Assembly: GCA_964565165.1 (NCBI GenBank)
Contig: CAZMDJ010000001.1
Coordinates: 26,833-90,832, forward strand
Length of the DNA stretch: 64,000 bases
From: ZLKRG08 sp964565165
Lineage (GTDB): Bacteria > Actinomycetota > Actinomycetes > Nanopelagicales > Nanopelagicaceae
Direction of reading: 5' to 3'
The notes beneath the pieces are model-generated. The model saw only the letters and a list, made by a program, of their open reading frames with translations. It did no database searches and was not told where the DNA came from. Below are positions 51,545 to 61,059 of this stretch, in pieces (position 1 is the first letter of the stretch; each line of letters opens with the position of its first letter). A program made the translations under genes and the position numbers.

Positions 51545-52367
51545 TATGAGATTGGCTCGTTTGATCGATTTAGTTCCATACATCACCAAACATCAAGGTG
51601 TTGCTATAACTGAATTGGCCAAGAAGTTTGGAGCCACAGTTGCTGAAATCGAAAGCGATCTCTGGTTGCTTTATTGCTGCGGTCTGCCAGGGCAAACACC
51701 ACTGGAACTCATGGAGTTCCAATTTGAGGATGGATTTGTAACTGTTCGCAACGCAGATGAATTGAAGGCACCAAGATCACTTACCCAAATTGAAATAGCA
51801 TCGTTGATTATTGGATTAGAGATTTTGGCCAACGAGGGAAGTCGAGTAGCGGCAGGACTTAAGTCTCGATTAGCAGAGAAGTTAAGTTCGCAAGTTTCTT
51901 ATCAACCAACTGGCACCGAAAAATATATAGCTGAGATCAGTAAAGCTATTCAAGGCAATCAATTACTTAAGATTGTTTACGGCGGCAAAGAGCGAGAAGT
52001 TATCCCGTTTGAAACTTATACAGAGAGCGGTGGCAATTATTTACGCGCCTTCTGTAAGTTAGCCAACGACCGCCGTACTTTCAAAGTTTCCAGAATTGAT
52101 TCGCTAGAAGTTCTAGAAACACGCGAATTAGCACCAAACGATGTGCCTTCCGAGAGCAAACCATTTATAACAAAGATCAAAGTTCATCGAGATGCGCGTC
52201 GAGTGAGAGAGGTATTTGGCGCCACAGATGAAATTCAATATTTTTCAAAGGATTGGTTACTTCAGCAGGTTTTCGCCTTCGGTGGGGCGGTAGAGCTACT
52301 AGATCCAACTCTGAGAAGTGAAGCCCACGAGCTTGCCAAGGCTAGCCAGGGGCTATATCTCGGGTAA
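51537..52367 (+). CDS. pafC: WYL-domain transcription regulator PafC
   Basis: The 276-residue partner of PafB. An N-terminal winged helix (ARLIDLVPYITKHQGVAITELAKKFG) is followed by a WYL domain (about residues 130-205; GNYLRAFCKLANDRRTFKVSRID) and a C-terminal WCX domain. PafB and PafC form a heterodimer thought to sense single-stranded DNA through the WYL domain. It ends just before the tatA promoter. Confidence 0.93.
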   Translation: MANMRLARLIDLVPYITKHQGVAITELAKKFGATVAEIESDLWLLYCCGLPGQTPLELMEFQFEDGFVTVRNADELKAPRSLTQIEIASLIIGLEILANEGSRVAAGLKSRLAEKLSSQVSYQPTGTEKYIAEISKAIQGNQLLKIVYGGKEREVIPFETYTESGGNYLRAFCKLANDRRTFKVSRIDSLEVLETRELAPNDVPSESKPFITKIKVHRDARRVREVFGATDEIQYFSKDWLLQQVFAFGGAVELLDPTLRSEAHELAKASQGLYLG

Positions 52368-52370
52368 TCT
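52365..52370 (+). promoter_or_regulatory. -10 hexamer, leaderless start of tatA
   Basis: TAATCT lies 6 bases before the tatA ATG at 52377; its first three bases are the pafC stop codon. No Shine-Dalgarno. Confidence 0.55.
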
Positions 52371-52376
52371 ACCCTT

Positions 52377-52562
52377 ATGTTTCTTAAAGAACCGACTCAC
52401 ATCCTGCTATTAGTACTAGTACTAGTTATTCTCTTTGGAGCAAAGCGTCTTCCAGATTCAGCAAAGTCAGTTGCTAAGTCCCTGCGTATCTTCAAATCTG
52501 AGCTGAAGGATGGCAAAGATGAATCTAAGAAAGATACCGATAAGGACGAGCAAGACAAGTAA
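52377..52562 (+). CDS. tatA: Sec-independent translocase subunit TatA
   Basis: A 61-residue TatA/E protein: one short membrane helix (residues 8-22, HILLLVLVLVILFGA), the FGAKRLPDSAKSVAKSL hinge and amphipathic helix, and a charged tail rich in Lys, Asp and Glu. It forms the translocation pore for folded proteins together with TatC, encoded 3 bases downstream. Confidence 0.95.
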   Translation: MFLKEPTHILLLVLVLVILFGAKRLPDSAKSVAKSLRIFKSELKDGKDESKKDTDKDEQDK

Positions 52563-52565
52563 GCC

Positions 52566-53333
52566 GTGGCTAGCGTAACTGGCGGCACCATGCCGCTTCT
52601 GCAACATCTAGCCGAGTTTAGAGAACGTATCTTCAAATCTGCGATTATCAATGCAATTGGATCTTTAGCTAGCTGGTTCTTCTACAACGAAATCATTCAA
52701 CGTCTAGCGCAACCAGTCTGCGATTTGAAGCTTGCTCAGAGCCAAGGCTCCAATTCCTGTGGGGCTCTTTATATCAATGGTGTTTTAGGACCTCTAAACC
52801 TTCAAATTAAAGTTTCAATCATTGCCGGTTTAATAATCACCGCGCCACTTTGGATCTATCAACTTTGGGCATTTGTATCTCCTGGACTTCATAAGCATGA
52901 GAAGAAGCGCGCATTCCTATTCCTCTTTGCCGCAACTCCATTCTTCGCCGCTGGAATTACTTTGGGATACAAAATTCTTCCTGTTGCGATTCGAGTTCTC
53001 TTTGGCTTCACTCCGACCGAACTAACTAACCTTATTAATTTCGGTGATTATTTAGATTTCGTATTACGAGTAATTCTGCTCTTTGGTCTTGCATTCGAAC
53101 TACCAGTCTTCTTGGTGACGCTCAATCTATTAGGTGCAGTTACAGGTAAAGCTATTTTGAAACCATGGCGAATGTGGATATTCGGAATTACCTTCTTTAT
53201 AGCTGCATTCACACCTTCTGCGGATCCGCTAACAATGTTGCTCCTGGCAATTCCATTAATCTTCTTCTATTTCGCTGCGGGTGGAGTCGCGCTACTTAAT
53301 GATCGTAGACGCAATGTGGCTATTAGCAATTAA
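52566..53333 (+). CDS. tatC: Sec-independent translocase subunit TatC
   Basis: A 255-residue six-helix membrane protein that recognises twin-arginine signal peptides. The N-terminal MPLLQHLAEFRERIFKSAI holds the conserved signal-binding region (HLxELRxR type). Later LYQLWAFVSPGLHKHEKKRA and FGLAFELPVF with the buried glutamate, and AAFTPSADPLTM, are diagnostic. GTG start. Confidence 0.96.
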   Translation: MASVTGGTMPLLQHLAEFRERIFKSAIINAIGSLASWFFYNEIIQRLAQPVCDLKLAQSQGSNSCGALYINGVLGPLNLQIKVSIIAGLIITAPLWIYQLWAFVSPGLHKHEKKRAFLFLFAATPFFAAGITLGYKILPVAIRVLFGFTPTELTNLINFGDYLDFVLRVILLFGLAFELPVFLVTLNLLGAVTGKAILKPWRMWIFGITFFIAAFTPSADPLTMLLLAIPLIFFYFAAGGVALLNDRRRNVAISN

Positions 53334-54174
53334 TCCAACAAGCGGTCAGGGTAGAGGCGCGCAGGTTGGACAAGATGTTGCCAACTATTTAGCTGATCGC
53401 AAGATTCACTATCGAATCATCACCGGGGCAAACCCGTTACAGTTTCAGGAAAATCTTCGTAAGGAATCTGGTGTTGGTACCGGAATCATTGCTGTTGGTG
53501 GTGATGGGCTTATGCATATGGCGCTGCAAGTTGCAGCGCACACCAATCTGCCACTTGTGCCTATTCCAGCTGGCACCGGAAACGATTTTGTTCGCACACT
53601 CGGTTGGAGCCCAGATAAACCGCTCGAACCACTTTGGGCCGCTATTACAAAAGAGCCGGAAGAGATTGATTTAGGAAATGTAGATGGCGAATATTTCGCA
53701 GCAATTGCTTCCACTGGCTTTGATTCCATTGTGAACGAGCGCGCCAATAAGATGAAATGGCCAAAAGGTCCTGCGAAATACAACGTTGCGATGGCGCTAG
53801 AACTACCTAAATTCAAACCTTTGCAATATAAGTTCACTATTGATGGAAAATCATTCCAACGCGAAGCGATGTTAATTGCAGCAGGAAACGGTAAGTCTTA
53901 TGGCGGGGGAATGTTGGTCTGTCCCAATGCAGATCTAACTGATGGTCTTTTAGATCTAATGATTCTTAACCCGGTATCTAAACGAGAATTTGTGCAGATA
54001 TTTCCTTCAGTCTACGAAGGCAAACACGTAGAACATCCGCAGGTTGAAATCATTCGCGCCAAAGAGATTCATATTGATGCTCCTGCAATCTGTTATGCAG
54101 ATGGCGAAAGAATCGGTCCAATGCCAGCGACGATTTCTGTTTCCGAGAAAGCACTTGCCACATGGAGAGCATGA
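53314..54174 (+). CDS. Diacylglycerol/lipid kinase family protein
   Basis: A 286-residue DAGK catalytic-domain protein that phosphorylates a lipid, probably diacylglycerol. AINPTSGQG is the first strand, GVGTGIIAVGGDGLMHMALQ holds the GGDG nucleotide site, and PIPAGTGNDFVRTLG follows. The start at 53314 (MWLLAINPTSG) fits the family; ATGs at 53281 and 53299 are also in frame. It overlaps tatC by 20 bases and helY by 4. Confidence 0.9.
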   Translation: MWLLAINPTSGQGRGAQVGQDVANYLADRKIHYRIITGANPLQFQENLRKESGVGTGIIAVGGDGLMHMALQVAAHTNLPLVPIPAGTGNDFVRTLGWSPDKPLEPLWAAITKEPEEIDLGNVDGEYFAAIASTGFDSIVNERANKMKWPKGPAKYNVAMALELPKFKPLQYKFTIDGKSFQREAMLIAAGNGKSYGGGMLVCPNADLTDGLLDLMILNPVSKREFVQIFPSVYEGKHVEHPQVEIIRAKEIHIDAPAICYADGERIGPMPATISVSEKALATWRA

Positions 54175-56522
54175 GCCCTGCCGAGCGCTATGCCGCTTCA
54201 AAAGCAAAAGGTAAACACCCGATTGCCACAAGATTCATTGAAACTTTCGACTTTGATTTAGATGATTTCCAAGTTAAAGGTTGTCAGGCGATTGAATCAG
54301 GTAAGGGTGTTTTGGTTGCGGCTCCTACAGGTGCCGGTAAAACTATAGTTGGAGAATTTGCGGCATATTTAGCGACCGAACAAGGTAAGAAATGTTTCTA
54401 CACCACGCCTATTAAGGCGCTTTCAAATCAAAAGTACCAAGAATTCGTAGAGCGATTCGGAGAGGAGCGCGTAGGTTTATTAACCGGTGATAACAGCATC
54501 AATTCTGATGCCGACATCATGGTTATGACTACCGAAGTTCTACGTAACATGCTTTACACAAATTCAAATACTTTGATAAATCTTGGCTATGTAGTGATGG
54601 ATGAAGTTCATTACCTAGCGGATAAATTCCGCGGCGCAGTCTGGGAAGAAGTCCTCATTCACTTAATGGAGAGCGTTCAGGTAATTTCGCTCTCTGCGAC
54701 TGTCTCTAACGCTGAAGAATTCGGCGAATGGTTACAGGCTGTTCGTGGCGATACCGAAGTTATTGTCTCCGAGAACCGTCCAGTTCCGCTTTATCAGCAT
54801 GTATTAATCGGAAACCGCTTGATTGATCTATTTAACGATGATGGCACTGTTAATCAAGCGCTTTTTAAAACTGAACGTGAAGCGCTACGCAGAATTCGCA
54901 CGCCTCAACGACGTGGTCGTCATGACGATGAGAATCGTTTAGGTCGTCCCGAAGTAATTGAAAAATTGCAGTTCAATCAGATGCTTCCGGTCATTACCTT
55001 TATCTTCTCAAGACAAGGTTGCGATTCTGCAGTTAAACAATGTTTAGCTGCCAATTTACGATTAACCAATACTGAAGAGCGCGAGGAGATCCGAGCGACG
55101 GCGCTTAAGTACACCTCAACAATCAATTCAGAAGACTTAGAACTTTTAGGTCATCATGAATGGTTGGCAGCTCTTGAACGTGGAATCGCAGCGCACCATG
55201 CAGGTCTACTGCCGGTCTTTAAATCCTGTGTAGAAGAGCTATTCCAACGTGGTCTACTAAAAGCAATCTTTGCAACCGAAACTCTCGCCCTTGGTATCAA
55301 TATGCCGGCAAGAACAGTATTACTTGAAAAATTGACTAAGTGGAATGGCGAAGCGCATGTGCCAGTAACTCCTGGTGAATACACGCAGTTAACAGGTCGC
55401 GCAGGCCGTCGTGGAATCGACATTGAAGGTAATGCCGTTGTGATGTGGTCACCGACAGTGGATTCTGCAACTGCTGCAGGTTTAGCAGCAACTCGTACCT
55501 ATCCGCTACGAAGTTCATTTTCACCGACCTACAACATGTCTATCAATTTGCTTGAACGCTATGGTCGCGATCGAGCACGTAATTCACTTAAGTCTTCATT
55601 TGCGCAGTTCCAGGCGGATAGAGCAGTGGTCGGCCTTGATCGACAGATACGTCGTAACACTGAGGCAATCGCCGAGTACAACACCGACAAACTCTGCCAT
55701 CTAGGTGATTTTTCCAGTTATGCAAAGTTGCGGCGCGAAATCAAACAGGCTGAAGTCTTAATCTCTAAGCGCAGTCGCATAGATAACAAACAACGAGCGC
55801 ATTTGGAACAAGAGCTCTCTGGCTATCGCAAGGCGATGCGTCAGCATCCATGCCACTCTTGTAACGATCGCGAAGCACATGCTCGCATCGCCGAACGTGC
55901 AGATAGATTAATCCGCGAAAACGAAGGACTTATTGCTCGCGTAGAAAATCGCACCAACGTTATTGCAAAGACATTTGACCGAGTGACACAAGTTCTAAAT
56001 GAACTTAAATATTTGGATGGAGACACCGTAACGCCCTCTGGCAAGATGCTTTCGAAGATCTATGCAGAATCTGATTTATCGATTGCAGAGACTTTAAATA
56101 GCGGTGTACTTGATAAATTATCAGATATTGAAATCGCATCTGTTCTTTCAGTATTTCTCTTCGAATCTCGTAAACCAGAACCGCCGAAGATTCCGAATGC
56201 TCAAGTCCAAGATGCGCTTAAAGACGTAATCTCAATCTGGTCGAAACTGCATAACCTTGAGAGTGAACATGATGTGAAAACGCAGAAGGAACCTGACTTT
56301 GGTTTCTGTTGGATAGCCTTTAGATGGGGAGGCGGCCATGGCCTCAACTCTGTTCTTCGAAATAGCGATCTCTCAGTCGGAGATTTTGTACGCGCAACCA
56401 AACAGTTGATAGATTTGCTAAATCAAGTAGCAGGTGCAAAACCTGAACTTCGTGAAAAATGTTTATCTGCAATTAAAAAAATTGATCGGGGAGTGGTTGT
56501 GTATCTAGGAGGTGTGGCATGA
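54171..56522 (+). CDS. helY: Ski2-like DEAD/DEAH-box RNA helicase HelY
   Basis: A 783-residue helicase of the Ski2/Mtr4 type. Motif I is APTGAGKTIVGEF, Ia TPIKALSNQKYQEF, II MDEVHYLAD (DEVH), III LSATVSNAEEFGEWL. The C-terminal RecA domain has AHHAGLLPVFKSCVEELF and QLTGRAGRRGID (motif VI). A winged-helix/coiled-coil region follows with a CHSCNDREAH cysteine-histidine patch. It is shorter than mycobacterial HelY (about 900 residues), mainly at the C-terminus. The start is taken at the ATGA overlap with the lipid kinase. Confidence 0.93.
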   Translation: MSPAERYAASKAKGKHPIATRFIETFDFDLDDFQVKGCQAIESGKGVLVAAPTGAGKTIVGEFAAYLATEQGKKCFYTTPIKALSNQKYQEFVERFGEERVGLLTGDNSINSDADIMVMTTEVLRNMLYTNSNTLINLGYVVMDEVHYLADKFRGAVWEEVLIHLMESVQVISLSATVSNAEEFGEWLQAVRGDTEVIVSENRPVPLYQHVLIGNRLIDLFNDDGTVNQALFKTEREALRRIRTPQRRGRHDDENRLGRPEVIEKLQFNQMLPVITFIFSRQGCDSAVKQCLAANLRLTNTEEREEIRATALKYTSTINSEDLELLGHHEWLAALERGIAAHHAGLLPVFKSCVEELFQRGLLKAIFATETLALGINMPARTVLLEKLTKWNGEAHVPVTPGEYTQLTGRAGRRGIDIEGNAVVMWSPTVDSATAAGLAATRTYPLRSSFSPTYNMSINLLERYGRDRARNSLKSSFAQFQADRAVVGLDRQIRRNTEAIAEYNTDKLCHLGDFSSYAKLRREIKQAEVLISKRSRIDNKQRAHLEQELSGYRKAMRQHPCHSCNDREAHARIAERADRLIRENEGLIARVENRTNVIAKTFDRVTQVLNELKYLDGDTVTPSGKMLSKIYAESDLSIAETLNSGVLDKLSDIEIASVLSVFLFESRKPEPPKIPNAQVQDALKDVISIWSKLHNLESEHDVKTQKEPDFGFCWIAFRWGGGHGLNSVLRNSDLSVGDFVRATKQLIDLLNQVAGAKPELREKCLSAIKKIDRGVVVYLGGVA

Positions 56523-57421
56523 GTTTGATGCTCTTAGATAGCGGTTCACTTTGGTATCGCGCCTATTACGGAATGCCCGACACGCTTTTAGCGCCTGATG
56601 GAACTCCCGTGAATGCAATCCGTGGCTATTTAGATATGTCAGCACGTCTAATTTCAATGTATAGACCTTCGCGTTTGGTTGCCTGTTTGGATGGAGATTG
56701 GCGTCCAACTTGGCGCGTTGAACTATTCCCAGAATATAAAGCAAACCGTCTAGAAGAAGATGGCGAAGGCGAAGAAGAGCCGGATTTACTTACACCTCAA
56801 ATTCCTATTCTTTTAGATGTGTTGGATGCATTCGGAATTCCCATTGTTGGCGCTGATGATTACGAAGCCGACGATGTCATGGCTACATACGCGGTTAAAG
56901 AACCTGGACCAATCCGCATTGTTACCGGCGATCGCGATCTATTCCAATTAGTTAACCATGATCCAGATGTACAGGTAATCTATTTAGCGCGTGGAATTTC
57001 TAATCATGATTTGGTAAATCGTGATTGGGTAGCCAAAAAATACGATATTCCTGGCGATAGATACGCTCTATTTGCAACATTCCGTGGTGATGCCAGTGAT
57101 GGTCTACCAGGTGTTAAGGGGATTGGCGAAAAGGGTGCAGCGCTAATTGCGCGTCATTACTCATCAGCTGAAGAAGCTATTGCAGGCGCTCTTGCAGAAC
57201 ACGAACACTTATCGCCATCTTTACGTAAAAAAATCATTGAAGGTCAAGATTATTTATCTTTTGCACCAAAGTTGGTTGCATGCGCCACTGATGTGCCATT
57301 GCCGCAAGTGGACTTGAAGATTCCAAAGAAGCCAAAATCAATGGATGCAATCAAGCAGCTACAAGAGCAATACGGACTTGGTGCAAGTGTTGATCGTTTA
57401 ATCTCTGCTTTGAATTGGTAA
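56519..57421 (+). CDS. 5'-3' exonuclease (FEN-like)
   Basis: A 300-residue structure-specific nuclease related to the 5' nuclease domain of DNA polymerase I. Metal-binding acidic residues are in LLDSGSLWYRAYYG, ACLDGDWRPTWR, DDYEADDVMATYA and VTGDRDLFQLV. The helix-hairpin-helix is GDASDGLPGVKGIGEKGAALI. It overlaps helY by 4 bases; the mycobacterial relative Rv2090 also follows helY. It probably removes RNA primers or flaps. Confidence 0.93.
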   Translation: MSLMLLDSGSLWYRAYYGMPDTLLAPDGTPVNAIRGYLDMSARLISMYRPSRLVACLDGDWRPTWRVELFPEYKANRLEEDGEGEEEPDLLTPQIPILLDVLDAFGIPIVGADDYEADDVMATYAVKEPGPIRIVTGDRDLFQLVNHDPDVQVIYLARGISNHDLVNRDWVAKKYDIPGDRYALFATFRGDASDGLPGVKGIGEKGAALIARHYSSAEEAIAGALAEHEHLSPSLRKKIIEGQDYLSFAPKLVACATDVPLPQVDLKIPKKPKSMDAIKQLQEQYGLGASVDRLISALNW

Positions 57422-57423
57422 TT

Positions 57424-58161
57424 ATGAATAAGTATTTGGTAATGATTCCTACCTACAATGAACGCGATTCTATTAAGGCAATCATTGAAGGTATCGATGC
57501 TAGCCATTTGATTTTGGTAATCGATGATAATTCACCAGATAAAACTGCAGATTATGTTAAGTCACTAAATCTAAGCAATGTCGACATTTTACGTCGTGAT
57601 AAAAAAGATGGTCTAGGAAATGCATATAAAGCTGGAATTAAATATGCACTACAGAATCCAGAAATTACCCACTTAGTATCTATGGATGCTGATGGGTCGC
57701 ATCAACCAATTGATTTAATCAAATTGATTGAAAAGTCAGATGCAAATCCAGATGCAACTTTGATTATGGGTTCAAGATGGATTCCAGGTGGAGCGATTGT
57801 AAATTGGCCAACTTTGCGTAAATGGATATCAAAAACAGGTACTTGGTATGCCAGATGGGCCTTGAAACTACCGATTAATGACCTAACTGGTGGTTTCCGT
57901 ATCTATTCACGAAAAGCTTTGGAAGAGATTGATTTAGATCAAGTAACTTCAAATGGATATTGCTATCAAATTGAAATGGCATTTGCGATTAGCCATTTAC
58001 ACGGCCAAATCATCGAAGTGCCGATTACATTTATCGAACGCGAACAGGGCGTATCGAAGATGAGCCAGAGAATCGTCCTTGAAGCGATGCTTAAAGTAAC
58101 CAAGCTCGGAGTGGGTTTACGCCTGAACCCAACCGCCGATAAGTTACATTATGTTAAGTAA
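57424..58161 (+). CDS. Polyprenol monophosphomannose synthase (Dpm1/Ppm1-type GT2)
   Basis: A 245-residue family 2 glycosyltransferase. IPTYNERDSIKAIIEG, VIDDNSPDKTADYVKSL and SMDADGSHQPIDLI (the DAD metal site) mark the dolichol-phosphate mannose synthase group, and SRWIPGGAIVNWP follows. In Actinobacteria this enzyme moves mannose from GDP-mannose to polyprenyl phosphate for lipomannan and protein mannosylation. The N-acyltransferase half of mycobacterial Ppm1 is absent. Start at ATG 57424. Confidence 0.9.
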   Translation: MNKYLVMIPTYNERDSIKAIIEGIDASHLILVIDDNSPDKTADYVKSLNLSNVDILRRDKKDGLGNAYKAGIKYALQNPEITHLVSMDADGSHQPIDLIKLIEKSDANPDATLIMGSRWIPGGAIVNWPTLRKWISKTGTWYARWALKLPINDLTGGFRIYSRKALEEIDLDQVTSNGYCYQIEMAFAISHLHGQIIEVPITFIEREQGVSKMSQRIVLEAMLKVTKLGVGLRLNPTADKLHYVK

Positions 58162-58178
58162 GTAAGTTACGCCTTACT
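58161..58178. terminator. Weak hairpin between convergent mannosyltransferase and gcvP
   Basis: AGTAAG (58161-58166) pairs with CTTACT (58173-58178) around TTACGC in the 12-base space between two convergent genes. Only 6 base pairs and no T-run, so the support is weak. Confidence 0.3.
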
Positions 58179-60993
58179 CAAAATCGCTTACTGGTGGGCA
58201 GGTACAGATGAGATTCCTATCCCCGTGCGCGCCATCAATTCGACCCACTGTAGGCCAGTATTTGCCGGTTTTACCCATTAACGCAGAGCTTTGACCCACT
58301 GGGTAGGCAGCAACTTCGCGGCTGTAAGGGCGGTTCCAATCGCTTGTTAAGAGGCTAGCGGAGGTATGCGGAGCGTTATGAAGAGCGCTCTCCTCCACAG
58401 CTACCTTGCCTTGGCGGACCTCATCGATCTCAGCGGCAATCTGCTGCATCGCCTTAATGAATCGGTTGATTTCAGTTAAATCTTCAGATTCAGTTGGTTC
58501 AACCATCAGAGTTCCTGGAACTGGGAATGACATTGTCGGCGCATGGAAGCCAAAATCCATTAAACGCTTCGCCACATCATCAACAGTTACACCAGTTTCC
58601 TTAGTGATATCTCGAAGATCCAAAATACATTCGTGTGCAACTAAATTATTTGCACCTGTATAAAGAACTGGGAAATCTTTATTCAAGATATGAGCCATGT
58701 AGTTTGCCGACAAAATCGCAACTTGAGTTGCACGAGTTAAACCATCGCCACCCATCATTGCAATGTAAGACCATGAGATTGGCAAGATACTTGCTGAACC
58801 AAATGGCGCTGCTGAGATTGGTCCAGGACCTGTTGCAGGTCCGCAATCTGCATCAAGCGGATGGTTTGGTAGATACGGCGCTAAATGTGCGCGAGAGATA
58901 ACTGGACCAACGCCAGGTCCTCCTCCACCGTGTGGAATCGAAAATGTCTTATGTAGATTTAAGTGCGAAACATCGCCGCCGAATTTTCCTGGCTGAGCTG
59001 TTCCAACCAATGCATTTAAATTCGCGCCATCAACATAAACCTGTCCACCTGCATCATGTACAAGTTCGCAAATTTCGCCGATTGCTTCTTCGAATACACC
59101 ATGTGTTGATGGATAGGTAACCATCAGCGCAGCTAAGTTACCTGCGTTAGCAGCAATCTTCGCCTTTAGATCTTCGACAGATACGTTTCCAGTCTCATCG
59201 CAAGCAACAACTACAACTTTCATTCCTGCCATAACCGCTGATGCTGCATTTGTTCCGTGTGCAGATGATGGAATCAAGCAGATATTGCGCTCTGCCCCAC
59301 CATTTGCATCAAGATATTTACGGATTGCAAGTAGACCAGCAAATTCACCTTGTGAACCCGCATTTGGTTGCAATGAAACTGCGTCATACCCAGTGATTGC
59401 AACTAACCAATCAGAAAGTTCTTTAATTAACTGACGGCTACCAACATTTTGATCAGCTGGAGCAAATGGATGAAGTGCGCCGAATTCTGGCCAAGTTACT
59501 GATTCCATTTCAGTTGCCGCGTTTAGCTTCATGGTGCAAGAGCCAAGTGGAATCATGGTGCGATCAAGCGCCAAGTCACGATCAGCAAGGGTGCGCATGT
59601 ATCGCATCATCGCAGTTTCGTTGTGATAGGTATTGAAAACCGGATTTGTTAAGAATGTGCTGGTGCGAAGCATTGCAGCTGGGATGCTGCTCTCCCCCTT
59701 GGCTACAAGTGTTACGCCAAAAGCTTTCGCTAAATCATTTAGTAACGCATCGTCACTTAACTCATCGAATGAAACGCTAACGCGATTTGCATCAACTACA
59801 CGTACGTTAATCCCGAGATCCGCTGCAGCTTTAACTTGTGCAGCGTTGCCATCGAAAGTAACAGTGTCAAAGAAAGCTTTATTTGAATTTGGTACAGATG
59901 CCGCCCAACGTGCTGCGATTGAATGCACGCGCTCTGCGATCTCTTTAAGTCCCTTTGGCCCGTGCCACATTGTGTAGAAAGCTGCCATCACTGCAAGTAG
60001 AACTTGTGCAGTGCAAATATTGGAAGTTGCCTTCTCGCGACGAATATGTTGTTCGCGAGTTTGCAGCGCCAAACGGAAAGCTGGCGCGCCATGAACATCG
60101 ATTGACTGACCAACTAAACGACCTGGCATAGAACGCTCTAAACCGTTACGTACTGCCATGTAACCTGCATGTGGTCCACCAAATCCCATTGGCACACCGA
60201 AACGTTGGGTTGATCCAACTGCTACATCTGCGCCCCATTCTGCTGGAGCTTTAATAATTGTTAACGCAAGTAAATCTGCAGCTGCAACAACAACTGCATT
60301 CTTCTCATGCGCCCACTTAGCTAAATCATGATGATCGATAACTGCACCAAATGTATTTGGGTACTGAACAAGCACACCAAATACTTCACCAGTAATTTCT
60401 GAGTACTTTGTTACATCGAATGTCTGAACATTTAAACCAAGTGGATTTGCACGTGTCTGCATAACAGCAAGTGTCTGCGGATGCACATTCTTATCTACTA
60501 GAAATACCGCATCATCGCTTCCCTTGTATGTGCGATGTGCCAATGTCATTGCCTCTGCTGCCGCAGTTGCTTCATCTAACATCGAAGCGTTTGCGATATC
60601 TAAACCAGTCAGATCTGTTACTGCAGTTTGGAATGCAAAGAGCGCTTCTAGGCGACCTTGAGAAATTTCAGGTTGATAAGGTGTGTAAGCGGTATACCAG
60701 GCTGGATTTTCCAAAACATTTCGAAGTACAACTGCTGGCGTAATGGTTCCGTAGTAACCCATTCCGATTGCGCTGCGATAGACCTTATTCTTATTGGCGC
60801 GTTCACGTAGCGCTGCGATTGCTTCGGTCTCGGATAGCGCTATCGGAAGTACATCAACTAACTTTGATTTAATGGCGATTGATTGCGGAACAACTTTAGA
60901 AACAAAATCTTCAAGAGTCTTATACCCAAGAGTTTGAAGCATGTATTCAATCTCTGAATTTGTTGGACCAATATGACGTGAAGCAAACGTCAT
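58174..60993 (-). CDS. gcvP: Glycine dehydrogenase (decarboxylating), P-protein
   Basis: A full-length 939-residue PLP enzyme that decarboxylates glycine in the glycine cleavage system and hands the aminomethyl group to GcvH. Both halves of the protein are present in one chain, beginning FASRHIGPTNSEIEYML. The PLP lysine is in LNLHKTFSIPHGGGGPG, with SAHGTNAASAVMAGMK and HLDADCGPATGPGP-like NHPLDADCGPATGPGP nearby. It has a ribosome-binding GGGGAAG. No glycine riboswitch is visible in its 66-base leader. Confidence 0.98.
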   Translation of the reverse strand: MTFASRHIGPTNSEIEYMLQTLGYKTLEDFVSKVVPQSIAIKSKLVDVLPIALSETEAIAALRERANKNKVYRSAIGMGYYGTITPAVVLRNVLENPAWYTAYTPYQPEISQGRLEALFAFQTAVTDLTGLDIANASMLDEATAAAEAMTLAHRTYKGSDDAVFLVDKNVHPQTLAVMQTRANPLGLNVQTFDVTKYSEITGEVFGVLVQYPNTFGAVIDHHDLAKWAHEKNAVVVAAADLLALTIIKAPAEWGADVAVGSTQRFGVPMGFGGPHAGYMAVRNGLERSMPGRLVGQSIDVHGAPAFRLALQTREQHIRREKATSNICTAQVLLAVMAAFYTMWHGPKGLKEIAERVHSIAARWAASVPNSNKAFFDTVTFDGNAAQVKAAADLGINVRVVDANRVSVSFDELSDDALLNDLAKAFGVTLVAKGESSIPAAMLRTSTFLTNPVFNTYHNETAMMRYMRTLADRDLALDRTMIPLGSCTMKLNAATEMESVTWPEFGALHPFAPADQNVGSRQLIKELSDWLVAITGYDAVSLQPNAGSQGEFAGLLAIRKYLDANGGAERNICLIPSSAHGTNAASAVMAGMKVVVVACDETGNVSVEDLKAKIAANAGNLAALMVTYPSTHGVFEEAIGEICELVHDAGGQVYVDGANLNALVGTAQPGKFGGDVSHLNLHKTFSIPHGGGGPGVGPVISRAHLAPYLPNHPLDADCGPATGPGPISAAPFGSASILPISWSYIAMMGGDGLTRATQVAILSANYMAHILNKDFPVLYTGANNLVAHECILDLRDITKETGVTVDDVAKRLMDFGFHAPTMSFPVPGTLMVEPTESEDLTEINRFIKAMQQIAAEIDEVRQGKVAVEESALHNAPHTSASLLTSDWNRPYSREVAAYPVGQSSALMGKTGKYWPTVGRIDGAHGDRNLICTCPPVSDFE

Positions 60994-61059
60994 CGCACTT
61001 CCCCATTTCTAGCAGCTCATGAAAGCTATTCGTTAGTTACTGGAGAAGGTTAATTCTTT

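Noticed and set aside
53281..53313. Upstream ATG codons (53281, 53299) as start of the lipid kinase
   Set aside because: They would add residues with no family match and deepen the tatC overlap; ATG 53314 gives the family N-terminus.
60994..61059. Possible glycine riboswitch ahead of gcvP
   Set aside because: The leader is only 66 bases and lacks the conserved tandem aptamer structure.
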